DNA of 64,000 bases from Metapseudomonas boanensis (GTDB taxonomy: Bacteria > Pseudomonadota > Gammaproteobacteria > Pseudomonadales > Pseudomonadaceae). Made by a program: the position numbers and the translations under genes. Below the pieces are notes generated by a model, which saw only the letters and a list, made by a program, of their open reading frames with translations, did not search any database and was not told the DNA's origin. Shown here one piece after another: positions 1 through 9,500 of the stretch (positions within the stretch are counted from its first letter, which is position 1; each line of letters begins with the position of its first letter). The stretch is from contig NZ_JAGTIS010000016.1 in assembly GCF_018704125.1 (NCBI RefSeq), positions 1 to 64,000 of the forward strand, read 5' to 3'.

Positions 1-82
1 CCCATCCCGAACTCAGTAGTGAAACGACGCATCGCCGATGGTAGTGTGGAGCTTCTCCATGTGAGAGTAGGTCATCGTCAAG
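1..82 (+). rRNA. rrf: 5S ribosomal RNA, 3' part
   Basis: The first ~82 bases match the 3' two-thirds of a gammaproteobacterial 5S rRNA, including the conserved CCCATCCCGAACTCAG segment and the closing GTAGGTCATCGTCAAGC stretch. The 5' end lies outside the window, so an rRNA operon sits just upstream. A rho-independent terminator follows at once. Confidence 0.93.
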
Positions 83-92
83 CTCCTATCCC

Positions 93-126
93 AAACCCCC
101 GATACGCCCAGGCGTGTCGGGGGTTT
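93..126 (+). terminator. rRNA operon terminator
   Basis: AAACCCCC and GGGGGTTT arms close a hairpin around GATACGCCCAGGCGTGTC, followed by a short T-rich tail. It sits ~10 bp after the 5S rRNA and is the expected end of the rrn transcript. Confidence 0.8.
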
Positions 127-232
127 GCCTTTGGGCGTTGAAAAGAATGGTGCTTCGTCGGTAGCGATCATTTGCGTCAGTGTGACTGCTGCTCGTCTAG
201 AATAACCCGGTGACTCTCAGAGCTTTCCCCAT

Positions 233-895
233 ATGCCAGAACAGGCCGATGACTGTGTTTTAGCGGACTATCCCCTGCACGATCTGATTGCCTGCCATGA
301 GTGCGATCTGTTGATGCGGCGTGCTGACCTCGTTGAAGAGCAGAAAGCCTGTTGTCCCCGCTGCGGCTATGAACTGGTCGTGCACCGCTCGAACATGGTG
401 CGCAGAGCACTGGCACTGGTGCTGACGGCCTTGCTGCTCTACGTCCCCGCCAATTTCCTGCCAATCATGGAACTAAACCTGCTAGGGCAAACCACGCAAG
501 ACACCGTGTGGACTGGGGTGGTCGGTCTCTATCAAACCGGAATGGGTAGTGTGGCCGTACTGGTGTTCCTGTGCAGCATGTTGATTCCCCTGGTCAAGTT
601 GCTCTGCCAGCTCGTTGTCCTGTTGTGCATTCGCTATCGCAAGGGACGTGAGATAGGGATGCAGATCTACCGTCTGTACCACCACTTGCGTGAGTGGGGG
701 ATGCTTGAGGTCTACCTGATGGGCATCCTGGTATCCATCGTGAAGTTGATCGATCTTGCAGACCTGCATCTAGGTGTTGGGTTGGCCTGTTTCATCGCGC
801 TCTTGCTCTCGCAGGTCTGGCTGGAGGTCACTATGTCGTCCCACCAGGTTTGGGATGAACTTGACTCGGAGGGAGGGGCTCATGCGAGCCATTGA
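233..895 (+). CDS. PqiA/LetA-family membrane protein, first half
   Basis: This 220-residue protein carries one PqiA domain: a cytoplasmic zinc-ribbon-like head with CxxC pairs at C21/C24 and C41/C44, then about four hydrophobic segments. In E. coli, LetA (YebS) and PqiA carry two such domains in one ~420-residue chain that works with an MCE protein to move lipids between the membranes. Here the second domain is a separate gene starting 14 bp before this one stops. The MCE partner follows, so the three genes form one operon. The link to lipid transport is by family and context. Older annotation would call it paraquat-inducible protein A. Confidence 0.88.
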   Translation: MPEQADDCVLADYPLHDLIACHECDLLMRRADLVEEQKACCPRCGYELVVHRSNMVRRALALVLTALLLYVPANFLPIMELNLLGQTTQDTVWTGVVGLYQTGMGSVAVLVFLCSMLIPLVKLLCQLVVLLCIRYRKGREIGMQIYRLYHHLREWGMLEVYLMGILVSIVKLIDLADLHLGVGLACFIALLLSQVWLEVTMSSHQVWDELDSEGGAHASH

Positions 896-1502
896 TGCCG
901 GTATTCTCGTTTGCGACGAATGCCACCAGCTGAACCGTCCGCAGCCAGAGGAGGGGCAGACCTGTCGCCGCTGCGGCGCTCGCTTGTACGCACGGCGCCC
1001 CGACAGCCTCGTACGTACCTGGGCACTGCTGATCACGGCCACTATCCTCTATGTCCCAGCCAACGTCCTGCCGATCATGACGATCAACTTCTTCGGCACT
1101 GGGGCTCCGTCCACGATCATGGGTGGGGTAATCGAGTTGATTCACGCCGACATGATCCCAATTGCTCTGGTTGTATTCATTGCTAGCATCCTTGTACCTA
1201 CGTTCAAGCTGGTTGGTATTGCAATGCTGCTTTACTCAGTGCAGCGGCACCTGCCGATGTCTCCTAGGCAAAGAATTCTGATGTATCGCTTTATTGAATG
1301 GATCGGTCGCTGGTCGATGCTGGATATTTTCGTCATCGCCATCCTCGTGGCGCTGGTGAGCTTCGGCAACCTGGCCAGCATCGAAGCCAATCTGGGGGCG
1401 GCGGCCTTTGGCAGCGTCGTGGTGATTACCATGATCGCGGCCGTGACTTTCGACCCCAGGTTGATCTGGGACAACACCGAAGTGGAAGACGAGAATGCCT
1501 GA
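882..1502 (+). CDS. PqiA/LetA-family membrane protein, second half
   Basis: This 206-residue protein is the second PqiA domain, with its own zinc-binding pairs (C11/C14 and C28/C31) and four hydrophobic segments. I chose the ATG at 882 because a GGAGGGAGGGG Shine-Dalgarno sits just before it and the zinc ribbon then starts in register. The frame is open upstream to 774, but that stretch only overlaps the preceding gene. The gene overlaps its upstream neighbour by 14 bp and its MCE partner by 8 bp, indicating translational coupling. The two products probably pair to replace a single tandem LetA chain. Confidence 0.87.
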   Translation: MRAIDAGILVCDECHQLNRPQPEEGQTCRRCGARLYARRPDSLVRTWALLITATILYVPANVLPIMTINFFGTGAPSTIMGGVIELIHADMIPIALVVFIASILVPTFKLVGIAMLLYSVQRHLPMSPRQRILMYRFIEWIGRWSMLDIFVIAILVALVSFGNLASIEANLGAAAFGSVVVITMIAAVTFDPRLIWDNTEVEDENA

Positions 1503-3786
1503 GCTGCCAACGCCAAAAACACGCAAGACCTCGAATTGGTCGGGGATCTGGGTGCTGCCGCTGGTAGCCCTGCTCATCGGCCTCTGGTTGGCCTGGAAGG
1601 CTATGAGCGAGGCTGGCATCGAGATTCAGATTCGCTTCGAGAACGGCGAAGGTATCCAGGTAGGGAAAACCCAGCTGATGTACAAGGGCATCCAGGTGGG
1701 CAAGGTCACAGATCTGCACGTCAGCTCTGACATCAAAGGGGTCGTGGCGACTGTTGAGGTGCTCAAGGAGGCCGAGCCTTATCTCAGCAAGGAAACGCGC
1801 TTCTGGCTGGTTCGGCCGCGCGTTTCTCTGGCGGGTGTGACGGGCCTTGAAACCCTGGTTTCAGGCATCTACATCGCGATCGATCCGCAAAAGGGTGAGC
1901 GGGAGCGACGTTTTACCGCCTTGGCGGAACCACCGCCACTATCCGATTCGCTGCCCGGTCTGCACCTGACGCTCAAGGCCGACCGTCTGGGCTCGCTTGA
2001 GCAGGGCAGTCCGGTTTACTACCGGCAGATCCAGGTCGGTCAGGTGAAGAACTACCAGTTGGCCGAAGACCAGCGCACCGTTGAAATCAAGATCCACATT
2101 GAGGCCCCATACGCAGAGCTGGTGCGCAAGCACACCCGGTTCTGGAACGCCAGTGGATTGGATGTGTCAGCAGGACTGAGCGGTGTGAGGATCCGTACAG
2201 AGTCGGTTCTGAGCATGGTCGCTGGCGGCATTGCATTTGCCACCCCCGAGCATCGACAGGACAGCCCGCCGACCGACCCAAGCATCCCCTTCCGGTTGTA
2301 TGAGGGTTTCGAAGCGGCGGAGGCAGGTCTGCGCGTTACCCTGCGGATGCATGATGTCAGTGGCCTGAATCCGGGCTCCACTCCGGTGATGTACAACGGG
2401 GTACAAGTGGGGAGTTTGAAGAAGCTCGATATGGACAAGGACTTTACCGGAGCGACTGCCGAGCTGACCATGGAGCCTCGCACTGAGGATTTCCTGGTGG
2501 AGGGTACGGAGTTCTGGACGGTCAAACCGTCCATCTCCCTGGCAGGTATCACCGGTATCGAGGCCTTGGTGAAAGGCAACTACATCGCAGTGCGCTTCGC
2601 CAAGGAGGGAGCACCGACTCGTGAGTTCCAGGTCCGGCCCAAGGCGCCGCCGCTGAATACCGACGCGCCGGGCCTGCACCTTGTCCTTACCAGCGACCGC
2701 CTTGGTTCGCTGGAGGTCGGCAGTCCAGTGTTGTTCCGCCAGATTCGCGTGGGTAGCGTACAGAGCTATCAGCTATCGCGTGACCAGCAGCGCGTGGTCA
2801 TCGGGGTTCACATCGAACCGGAGTTTTCCAAGCTGGTGAACGAGTCCACGCGCTTCTGGAACTCCAGCGGCGTAACGCTCAAGGGTGGTTTGTCAGGCGT
2901 CGAGGTGAAGAGCGAGTCGCTTCAGACCCTCCTGGCCGGAGGCATTACCTTCACGACGCCAGATCCCAAGGCCAAGCCGGTAACTCGCCCCCGGCGGTTC
3001 TCGCTTTATTCAGATGAGGCCCAGGCGTTGGTCAAAGGAACCATGGTCGAGATCGCTATGGACCAGTCCAATGGTGTCAAGGCGGGCACCCCAGTTCGTT
3101 ACAAGGGGCTGGATGTAGGCGAGGTTGAGCAGGTGACCCTCAGCGAGGACCTTTCTGGCGTCCTGATCAAGGCGCGTATCACTCAGGCGGCGGACCGGAT
3201 CGCCCGGACGGGGACTCAGTTCTGGGTCGTCAAGCCTGAGTTGGGGCTTCTACGGACTGCCAATCTGGACACACTGGTGAGCGGACAGTACCTAGAGGTC
3301 CAGCCGGCTGAGCGGCCGGGCGCTCCCAAGACTCGTTTCACTGCGCTACCGCAAAGGCCGGACGGCCAGGCCAGCGAGGAGGGGCTACAGATCGTCCTCA
3401 GCGCGCCGCGCCTGGGTTCTCTGAAGCCTGGGGTAATTGTCAGTTATCGCGAAGTGCCGGTAGGCAAAGTGCTGGCCTACGAACTGGGTAAGTCCGCTGA
3501 CCGCGTGCTGATCCGCGTGTTGATCGAGCCTCGCTTCGCGCCTCTGGTGCATAGTGGCAGCCGATTCTGGCATGCCAGCGGTATTGGCGTGGACGCAGGC
3601 TTGTTCAAGGGAGTGAAGGTGCATACCGAATCGCTCGAAGCCCTGATTGAGGGCGGGATCGCCTTCGCGACGCCGAACGAGGCGCAGATGGGTAACCCGG
3701 CGCTACCTGGCCAGACCTTTGCCCTGCATGATAAGGCAGAGGATGAGTGGTTGACCTGGGCGCCGAAGATTCCCTTGGCCCAGTAA
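1495..3786 (+). CDS. MCE-domain (MlaD-like) protein, LetB/PqiB type
   Basis: This 763-residue protein has an N-terminal membrane anchor (about residues 15-35) followed by six MCE repeats. Each repeat shows the hallmark of a beta strand, then G-x-P/QV-x-Y-x-x-x-x-VG (for example MYKGIQVGKV and VRYKGLDVGEV). MCE proteins form stacked hexameric tunnels across the periplasm for phospholipid movement. E. coli PqiB has three MCE domains and LetB seven, so six repeats and no long C-terminal needle make this closer to LetB. Its start overlaps the second PqiA gene by 8 bp. A strong bidirectional hairpin follows the stop. Confidence 0.9.
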   Translation: MPELPTPKTRKTSNWSGIWVLPLVALLIGLWLAWKAMSEAGIEIQIRFENGEGIQVGKTQLMYKGIQVGKVTDLHVSSDIKGVVATVEVLKEAEPYLSKETRFWLVRPRVSLAGVTGLETLVSGIYIAIDPQKGERERRFTALAEPPPLSDSLPGLHLTLKADRLGSLEQGSPVYYRQIQVGQVKNYQLAEDQRTVEIKIHIEAPYAELVRKHTRFWNASGLDVSAGLSGVRIRTESVLSMVAGGIAFATPEHRQDSPPTDPSIPFRLYEGFEAAEAGLRVTLRMHDVSGLNPGSTPVMYNGVQVGSLKKLDMDKDFTGATAELTMEPRTEDFLVEGTEFWTVKPSISLAGITGIEALVKGNYIAVRFAKEGAPTREFQVRPKAPPLNTDAPGLHLVLTSDRLGSLEVGSPVLFRQIRVGSVQSYQLSRDQQRVVIGVHIEPEFSKLVNESTRFWNSSGVTLKGGLSGVEVKSESLQTLLAGGITFTTPDPKAKPVTRPRRFSLYSDEAQALVKGTMVEIAMDQSNGVKAGTPVRYKGLDVGEVEQVTLSEDLSGVLIKARITQAADRIARTGTQFWVVKPELGLLRTANLDTLVSGQYLEVQPAERPGAPKTRFTALPQRPDGQASEEGLQIVLSAPRLGSLKPGVIVSYREVPVGKVLAYELGKSADRVLIRVLIEPRFAPLVHSGSRFWHASGIGVDAGLFKGVKVHTESLEALIEGGIAFATPNEAQMGNPALPGQTFALHDKAEDEWLTWAPKIPLAQ

Positions 3787-3797
3787 TTCCATTCAAT

Positions 3798-3825
3798 AAG
3801 AAGGGCCGCTGATGCGGCCCTTCTT
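3798..3825. terminator. Bidirectional terminator between MCE gene and mksB
   Basis: AAGAAGGGCCGC, loop TGAT, GCGGCCCTTCTT is a perfect 12-bp stem with T/A-rich flanks on both sides. It lies between two convergent stop codons and can serve both. Confidence 0.85.
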
Positions 3826-3842
3826 GTTTAGTTCCCTAACTG

Positions 3843-6677
3843 TCAGGCAGGCTCGGCAGCGGGCTCGGTTTCTTCAGTCGTCGCTTTCACCGTCTCGCGG
3901 CGCTTGATGAACTTCCAGTCGGCTTCGTCGATGTAGATGCCGTTCGGCCCACTGCCGCCTTCAAGATCGATGGCGACATTGGCCGATACCTGCGGCTTGA
4001 CCGAGGCGAGGATCGGCGTGAAGCCGAGCTGCTGGCTGGTTTCGATCAATGCCTGCTGGTTGCGTTCGTCGATGTCAGCCGCTTCGTCGAGATAGTAAGG
4101 TAGGCGGATGCGACCGGCCTGCTCACGGTCCATCAGGTGCAGCAGCAGATACATGTTGGTCAGCGCCTTGATGGTCATGGTGGTGCCGTTGGAGGCAGCG
4201 CCATCGATGTCCGTATGGATGACCGGCTGACCGTGCACCTTGGTGATTTCGAACGCCAGCTCGAAAAGATCCTTCAGGCCTAGCTGGTTCTGGTTGGCTG
4301 CCACCAGGCGCGCCAGATATTCCTTGGCCTCTTCGTTCTTCGCATCCTGATCAGCTGTTTGCGTCAGGTCGAACACCGAAAGGGTTTCGCCCTCTTCGTA
4401 CTGGCCTGCGCTGTGAATGATCTGGTCGATATGGCGCAGTGCTTCCTTGTTCGGCGCGAGGACGATGCGGAAGCTCGAGAGGTTGGAAACCTGGCGCTTG
4501 TTGATCTCGCGGTTGAACAGCGCCAGCTGGTGTTCCAGGTTGTCGTAGTCGCTGCGGATATTGCGCAGGGTCCGGGCGATATCGGTCACGGCTGCGCGAC
4601 GTGCCTTGGCTAAAGTCATGGCCTCGTCCTGGCGGTGTGCGTAGGCGTTGATCAGCAGTTGGAGGCGGCGTTCGGTGTCGTCTTCGCTGTCGAACTTGGC
4701 TACACCCTTGAGGCGTACCTGGGCGTAGAGCGCTTCGATCTGTCCGTCGATGCGCTGTAGCGCCTGCCAGGTGTCCTGATAGTCGTTCAGCAGCGGTAGC
4801 AGGTTATCCAGGCTGTCGTCCACCGGGTCCATGAACGGTTTGCCGAACGGCAGGTTGGCGGGCAGCAGTTGGCGACGGCGCAAGGCGTCTTCCAAGGTAC
4901 GCTCCTTGGCTTCCAGGTCTGCCAACTGACGGCCTACCAGCTGAAGCTTGGCGGAGAGCTGCTGGACGCGTTCGGTGAAGGCGTCGCTGGATCGCTTCAG
5001 CTCGTCCTGGGTGGCCTCCAATTGCGCCAGTTCTTCCAGCTTGGCCGGCTCTTCTGCGCACAGGGTTTCGCTGCGGCGGTAGTCTTCCAGGGCCTTCTGC
5101 GCATCCAGCACTGCTTGATAGAACTGCTCGGCCTGGGCTTTGCTTGCAGCGCGGTCGGCGGCGACGGCCTGTTGGGTCTTGAGCTGCTTGAGCTCGCGCT
5201 CCAGACGGTCCTTCTGGTCGCGCAGCGCGGCACGGTCGGCCAAAGCCTGTAGCGCGGGCGGCTCGATGTGGGAAAGGTCGATGGAAAGGCCGGGTACCTC
5301 GAACTGGCTGCCCTTGAAGCTGTCGAGCACGGCTTCCAGGGTTTTCACCCAGGTTTCGCCATCATCGAGCTGGATGCCTTTCTCGCCCAGCGGCAGGCTG
5401 AACAGCTGGCCGTTGAACAGGCGCATCAGGCGGTCGACATCGGCCTGGGAGAACTCTTCACGCAGGCGCGAGTAGCTGTTGTTGTCGGCATGGTCGAGCT
5501 GCTGCTTGACCGCCTTGAGGCGTTTCTCGAGGTCGCGCAAGCGCTCGTCCAGATCTTCGGCGGAGAACTGCCGCGATTGGGCCAGGGCGCCGGCCAGTTC
5601 GTCGTGGGCGTCCTTGGCGGCGAGCAGTTGCTGCTCCAGGACCTTGACGTCATCCACCAGCGCGAAGCGGTTCTTCAATACCGCCAGTTCGCCCAGCCAG
5701 CGCTGGCATTCGGTGATGGCGCGCTCCAGGCGCATCAGCTCCTGGGTGCCGCCGCGCTGTTCGTTCTGCAGACCGTCCTGCTCGCTCCGGTAATGCTCGG
5801 CCTGGATGACCAGTTCCTCACGGCGAGCGGCGGAATAATCCTGCCAGGTGCCCAGCAGGGAATCCAGCAGCGGGGAAATGCGGTGCAGCTTGCCGCGCAG
5901 CACTTCGCGCTGGGTAACGCCATTTGCCAAGGCCTCCACCAACGGGCCGGCGGCGACCAGGGCCTGGTAGTCCTGCTCCATGCGGCGCACATCGCGGAAG
6001 GCTTCCTCGCACGCGGCTATGTAATCGACGCTGCCGGAGCGCAGGCTGTGCTCGAAGGCGTCGAGGAACAGCTGCTTGAGCTTGGCGGCAGTGATCTCGC
6101 GCATGTGTAGCAGGTTGATGAACAGCGAGCGGAAGGTCTTCAGGCTCTGTTCGCTGGTGGAGCGCAGCGGGATCAGGGTGAGATCAAGCGGGATCGAGGT
6201 ATGGCCGCCGACCAGCAGGCGGCGCAGTTCGTCCGGCTTCAGCTCATAGGCTTTGATGCCTTCGCGCTCGAGGTTGTTGAACAGTTCGCGTTGGCGCAGG
6301 CAGGTGCCGCCCTGCTGGTAGTGGTCCAGGTCCAGCTCGCCGCGGTAGGCGAAGAACTGGTGGCCGAATCCGCCGCCCGGGCCGCGACCGGCCACGCCGA
6401 TCACGTGCGGTCCATGGGGCAGGACCACTTCGACGAGGATGTAGCTGGTGTCGGTGGCGAAGTAAAACTTGCGCGACTGCTCCAGGCTGTACTTGCCGAA
6501 GCTCATGTCCGACATGCGCGCAAGGATCGGGAACTGCAGGGCATTGATCGAGGCGGATTTACCCAGGTTGTTGGCGCCATAGATCGACAGCGGGGTTTCC
6601 AGTGGGAACAGGCCGAGGCTGTAACCCGCCGTATTCAGCAGGGCGAAGCGGCGGATGCCGTAGCGTTCCTGGCTCAT
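3843..6677 (-). CDS. mksB: Condensin subunit MksB (SMC-like ATPase)
   Basis: This 944-residue SMC-like ATPase has a Walker A motif at residues 34-41 (GANNLGKS). Long coiled-coil arms rich in Gln, Glu, Arg and Leu follow (about 230-700), and a C-terminal head holds a signature-like SNGTT segment and the Walker B-like YYLDEAADID. MksB, with MksE and MksF, forms the MksBEF condensin that organises chromosomes beside SMC-ScpAB; in P. aeruginosa this is PA4684-4686 as I remember it. The start overlaps the mksE stop as ATGA, so the operon reads mksF-mksE-mksB. No fourth gene for the TOPRIM nuclease MksG/JetD follows, which argues for chromosome maintenance over plasmid defence. Confidence 0.93.
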   Translation of the reverse strand: MSQERYGIRRFALLNTAGYSLGLFPLETPLSIYGANNLGKSASINALQFPILARMSDMSFGKYSLEQSRKFYFATDTSYILVEVVLPHGPHVIGVAGRGPGGGFGHQFFAYRGELDLDHYQQGGTCLRQRELFNNLEREGIKAYELKPDELRRLLVGGHTSIPLDLTLIPLRSTSEQSLKTFRSLFINLLHMREITAAKLKQLFLDAFEHSLRSGSVDYIAACEEAFRDVRRMEQDYQALVAAGPLVEALANGVTQREVLRGKLHRISPLLDSLLGTWQDYSAARREELVIQAEHYRSEQDGLQNEQRGGTQELMRLERAITECQRWLGELAVLKNRFALVDDVKVLEQQLLAAKDAHDELAGALAQSRQFSAEDLDERLRDLEKRLKAVKQQLDHADNNSYSRLREEFSQADVDRLMRLFNGQLFSLPLGEKGIQLDDGETWVKTLEAVLDSFKGSQFEVPGLSIDLSHIEPPALQALADRAALRDQKDRLERELKQLKTQQAVAADRAASKAQAEQFYQAVLDAQKALEDYRRSETLCAEEPAKLEELAQLEATQDELKRSSDAFTERVQQLSAKLQLVGRQLADLEAKERTLEDALRRRQLLPANLPFGKPFMDPVDDSLDNLLPLLNDYQDTWQALQRIDGQIEALYAQVRLKGVAKFDSEDDTERRLQLLINAYAHRQDEAMTLAKARRAAVTDIARTLRNIRSDYDNLEHQLALFNREINKRQVSNLSSFRIVLAPNKEALRHIDQIIHSAGQYEEGETLSVFDLTQTADQDAKNEEAKEYLARLVAANQNQLGLKDLFELAFEITKVHGQPVIHTDIDGAASNGTTMTIKALTNMYLLLHLMDREQAGRIRLPYYLDEAADIDERNQQALIETSQQLGFTPILASVKPQVSANVAIDLEGGSGPNGIYIDEADWKFIKRRETVKATTEETEPAAEPA

Positions 6678-7381
6678 GCGTCCACCTCCTGGGCTGCGCG
6701 TTCTTCGGCCATGGCACGGGCCATGGCGTCTTCTTCGGACTCGTCGGAGTCCAAGGTGTCAGGGATGTCCATCGGGATGATCGTGTCGCCGCTGTCATCG
6801 TCCAGCAGTACCGGAGCGTGCAGCTCGAGGTCAGTGCTGTGCAGGCTGGCAGCCAGGTCGCGGTCGTGTTGCACCGACAGGCACACATCGAGGAAACGGT
6901 GCATCGGTGGCAGGAAACGATACACGCCGTTGCTGTCCTCGGCGAAACCAAGCTGCGTCAGGCGGCGGATGATTTTTTCTTCCAACTCTTCATGGGTGGT
7001 GACTTCGGCCTGATGGAACAGGTCGCGGTACTTGTCCAGCAGCGATGGCAGTTCGTCGCGGCCAATGCTGCCGCCATCGAGCACGGACAGCGGATCGCGG
7101 CCCTGGTCAGCCAGGTGCTCGACGAGGATGAAGGTGAACAGCGCCAGGCGCTGGGCGGTCTTGTTCACCTGGGCACCCATCTGCTCGGGCACGAAGTAGT
7201 AGAAGCCACGAGGGTCGCACACCAGTTCGAAGCCGAGCGCCTTGAACAGGGCGCGGTACTGGTCCTGCTGGGTGGACAGCTGGGCGTAGCACTCCGGCTC
7301 ACTGCGGGAGAGGTGATAGCCCTTGAACAGCTCGCGGAAGATCGGCGCCAGCTGGGTCATTTCTTTCAGGTCGATATTCAT
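6674..7381 (-). CDS. mksE: Condensin subunit MksE
   Basis: This 235-residue protein is the kleisin-associated winged-helix (KITE) subunit of MksBEF. The N-terminal half carries helical and winged-helix segments, and the tail is acidic (a run of Asp/Glu near residues 205-225), as in MksE/MukE-type proteins. It overlaps both neighbours by 4 bp (ATGA at each junction), typical of fixed-ratio complex subunits. The assignment rests mostly on operon position and length. Confidence 0.87.
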   Translation of the reverse strand: MNIDLKEMTQLAPIFRELFKGYHLSRSEPECYAQLSTQQDQYRALFKALGFELVCDPRGFYYFVPEQMGAQVNKTAQRLALFTFILVEHLADQGRDPLSVLDGGSIGRDELPSLLDKYRDLFHQAEVTTHEELEEKIIRRLTQLGFAEDSNGVYRFLPPMHRFLDVCLSVQHDRDLAASLHSTDLELHAPVLLDDDSGDTIIPMDIPDTLDSDESEEDAMARAMAEERAAQEVDA

Positions 7382-8637
7382 GCAGAGGTCTTCTCGGCCG
7401 AAGATTGGCTTTTGATCAGGGCGTAGGAGCTCAGGCTGACCTGGTGCTCGGCGGTCAGGTAGTCACGGCGTTCCAGGCGTTCGCGCTGGAAGCGCGCGTC
7501 GCGTGATAGGCGCGAGAACCAGTAGAGCAGCTCGTCGGTGGCACCTTCCGGCTCCTGTTCAAGCAGCCAGACCATCAGGTCCGGCAGCGGCAGGGCCTGC
7601 TCACAGCGGTCGAGCATTTCCCGGGCGGTTTTCGGTGCCCGCGGTGCGCTGGCCTTGCGTGGGCCGCCGGATTTCGGGAAGTGCGCAGGCTTGGGCTGGA
7701 AGCGCGCCAGGGCGTAGACGTAGGCCTCGACCTGAGAAGCGCTGCCGAGGAAGGTACTCTGCGGCCGGGTAAACAGCGGTAGGGCGGCTTGCGGAACGGC
7801 GTCCAGGCCTTTCTTGCGGATCACCGACAGCGCCAGGGCTGCGCCACGGGTCACCGCGTTGTGCCGGCGGGCTTCCTCACGCAGCGGCAGCAGCAGCTCG
7901 CGGGCCTTGCGCAGGGTCAGCTGGGCGCTGGTCTGCATCTCCAGGATGCGAGCGTGAGTCCGCAGCAGCAGGTCGTCGTCGACCAGTTGGCCAAGACGTT
8001 GCTGTTCGCCCAGGAGGCGCAGTAGCACCTGTTCGACGCGGCGTACGCCTTGTTCGAAGGCGCCATCGGCAGCGACCAGCTGGATCATCGGCTCGACGTA
8101 TTCATCCCAGGTAGCCAGCACCTCGGCATAACGCTGGCGCAGGGGAATCTGCCGGTCGCTGGTCTTGGCCCGATCGGCCACGGCGACCAGCGCCTGCTCG
8201 TCGTTGTCGAGCTTCTTCAATACGTCGCGCACGCGCATGTCGAGTAGGCGCAACTGGCGCGCCAGGTCGTTGCCGTCGCGGATCTCGAATGCTTCCTGAA
8301 TATAGCCAGCGAGGCGCTCCAGGTGGCGCAGGTAGGCCTCGATCTCCAGGCACAGCCCCAGGCGGTGTTCGCGCCGCAGGTAGGCGAGGAAGTCGTGAAT
8401 CTGCGCGTTCAGCTCGAAGCGGTTGGGGCTTTTGGCCACTGGCACCAGGATATCCAGGCGCACCCAGAGGTCGAGCAAGGCGGTGATGTCGGTGGGCGTA
8501 CCCTCCGGCAACTGGCCGGCGAGCTGGACACGCAGCTCCACCAGGCTCAGAGTGCCAGCGTCGAAGCGCTCGCAGAGCGGCTCAAGCAACGTCCAGTGTT
8601 CGGCAAGGGCGCGCAATACGCGCTTGGGATCGATCAT
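7378..8637 (-). CDS. mksF: Condensin kleisin subunit MksF
   Basis: This 419-residue, helix-rich, Leu/Arg/Glu-rich protein is the first gene of the condensin operon and fits the kleisin MksF in size and place. Kleisins bridge the two ATPase heads and recruit the KITE subunit. A basic, Pro/Ser/Ala-rich linker near residues 325-345 separates the N-terminal and C-terminal parts. I chose the ATG at 8637; a TTG one codon earlier is possible. The 236 bp upstream, shared with a divergent gene, should hold the operon promoter. Confidence 0.87.
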   Translation of the reverse strand: MIDPKRVLRALAEHWTLLEPLCERFDAGTLSLVELRVQLAGQLPEGTPTDITALLDLWVRLDILVPVAKSPNRFELNAQIHDFLAYLRREHRLGLCLEIEAYLRHLERLAGYIQEAFEIRDGNDLARQLRLLDMRVRDVLKKLDNDEQALVAVADRAKTSDRQIPLRQRYAEVLATWDEYVEPMIQLVAADGAFEQGVRRVEQVLLRLLGEQQRLGQLVDDDLLLRTHARILEMQTSAQLTLRKARELLLPLREEARRHNAVTRGAALALSVIRKKGLDAVPQAALPLFTRPQSTFLGSASQVEAYVYALARFQPKPAHFPKSGGPRKASAPRAPKTAREMLDRCEQALPLPDLMVWLLEQEPEGATDELLYWFSRLSRDARFQRERLERRDYLTAEHQVSLSSYALIKSQSSAEKTSA

Positions 8638-8873
8638 CAATTGGCCGGTTTCGCTGAAAAAAGAGGCGATTGTACTTCAGGATGCCAGTGGCATTTCAGC
8701 CTCTGCCGATCAGAGGCCAATAGTCTGTCGAGGGACTGACGATTTTGGTCAGTTTGCGACTGGCCTCGGGCTGCCAATTGGTACCAGATAAGCCGCATCC
8801 CTGAATCAGCTGTTTGAAATGCCTGGCATGTTTTCTGCCTTGCCAGTTGGATTGTGATTGATCAGCAGGCGAC

Positions 8874-9482
8874 ATGACTCCGAATTACGCCCTTTCAGCC
8901 GATGCCCGTTGGGCCGAGTTGGAGCGCCAGACCGACCTCGACTGGAATCTGGATGCCATCACCAACCGCCAGGAAGCGATTGCTTTTCTGTTGCGTTTCG
9001 AAAACCGCCTGTGCGTCTATTCCGGGTATGTGGAAAAGCTCTACAGCAACTACAGCTTCGTGGTACCCGAGGAGGCGCACGGCAGCATCACCATCCTGCC
9101 GGACGAGCGGGCCTGGCACGACACCTTCAACGAGATTCCTGCTGAGTCCGTAAAACCGACCGGTGTTCACATCCTGCCCGGGGAGGTTCTTGGCAGCAGC
9201 GGACTCTACATGAAGATTCCCGGGGGACATCCACTGAGCCCGTCCTTCGAATTGCCTTTCCAGGAGGGGCTGAAGATGCTCATCCAGCGCTATCAGGCAC
9301 GCGGTGAGCAATTCCTGCCGGTGCTGGTGAAAGGGGATCTACGCGAATACGAAGCTCGCATGCCGTCGCTGCACCTGCACCGCATCGATCCACACCATCT
9401 GGGGCGCATCTCGCGGCTAGAGATCGACATCATCCGGAGCACCATCGCCGAGCACCTGATCGGCCTTTTTCGCCAGCGTTGA
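8874..9482 (+). CDS. Conserved protein of unknown function
   Basis: This 202-residue soluble protein has no signal peptide or membrane segment. It is rich in aromatic and charged residues and has no catalytic motif I can name. A His-rich stretch (LHLHRIDPHH) lies near residue 170. It starts at an ATG divergent from mksF and stops just before a DUF6160-like exported protein in the same frame. PAO1 has an unnamed gene in the equivalent place, so it is probably conserved in Pseudomonas. I cannot assign a function. Confidence 0.75.
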   Translation: MTPNYALSADARWAELERQTDLDWNLDAITNRQEAIAFLLRFENRLCVYSGYVEKLYSNYSFVVPEEAHGSITILPDERAWHDTFNEIPAESVKPTGVHILPGEVLGSSGLYMKIPGGHPLSPSFELPFQEGLKMLIQRYQARGEQFLPVLVKGDLREYEARMPSLHLHRIDPHHLGRISRLEIDIIRSTIAEHLIGLFRQR

Positions 9483-9500
9483 GAGCGGCATTACCCGCGG

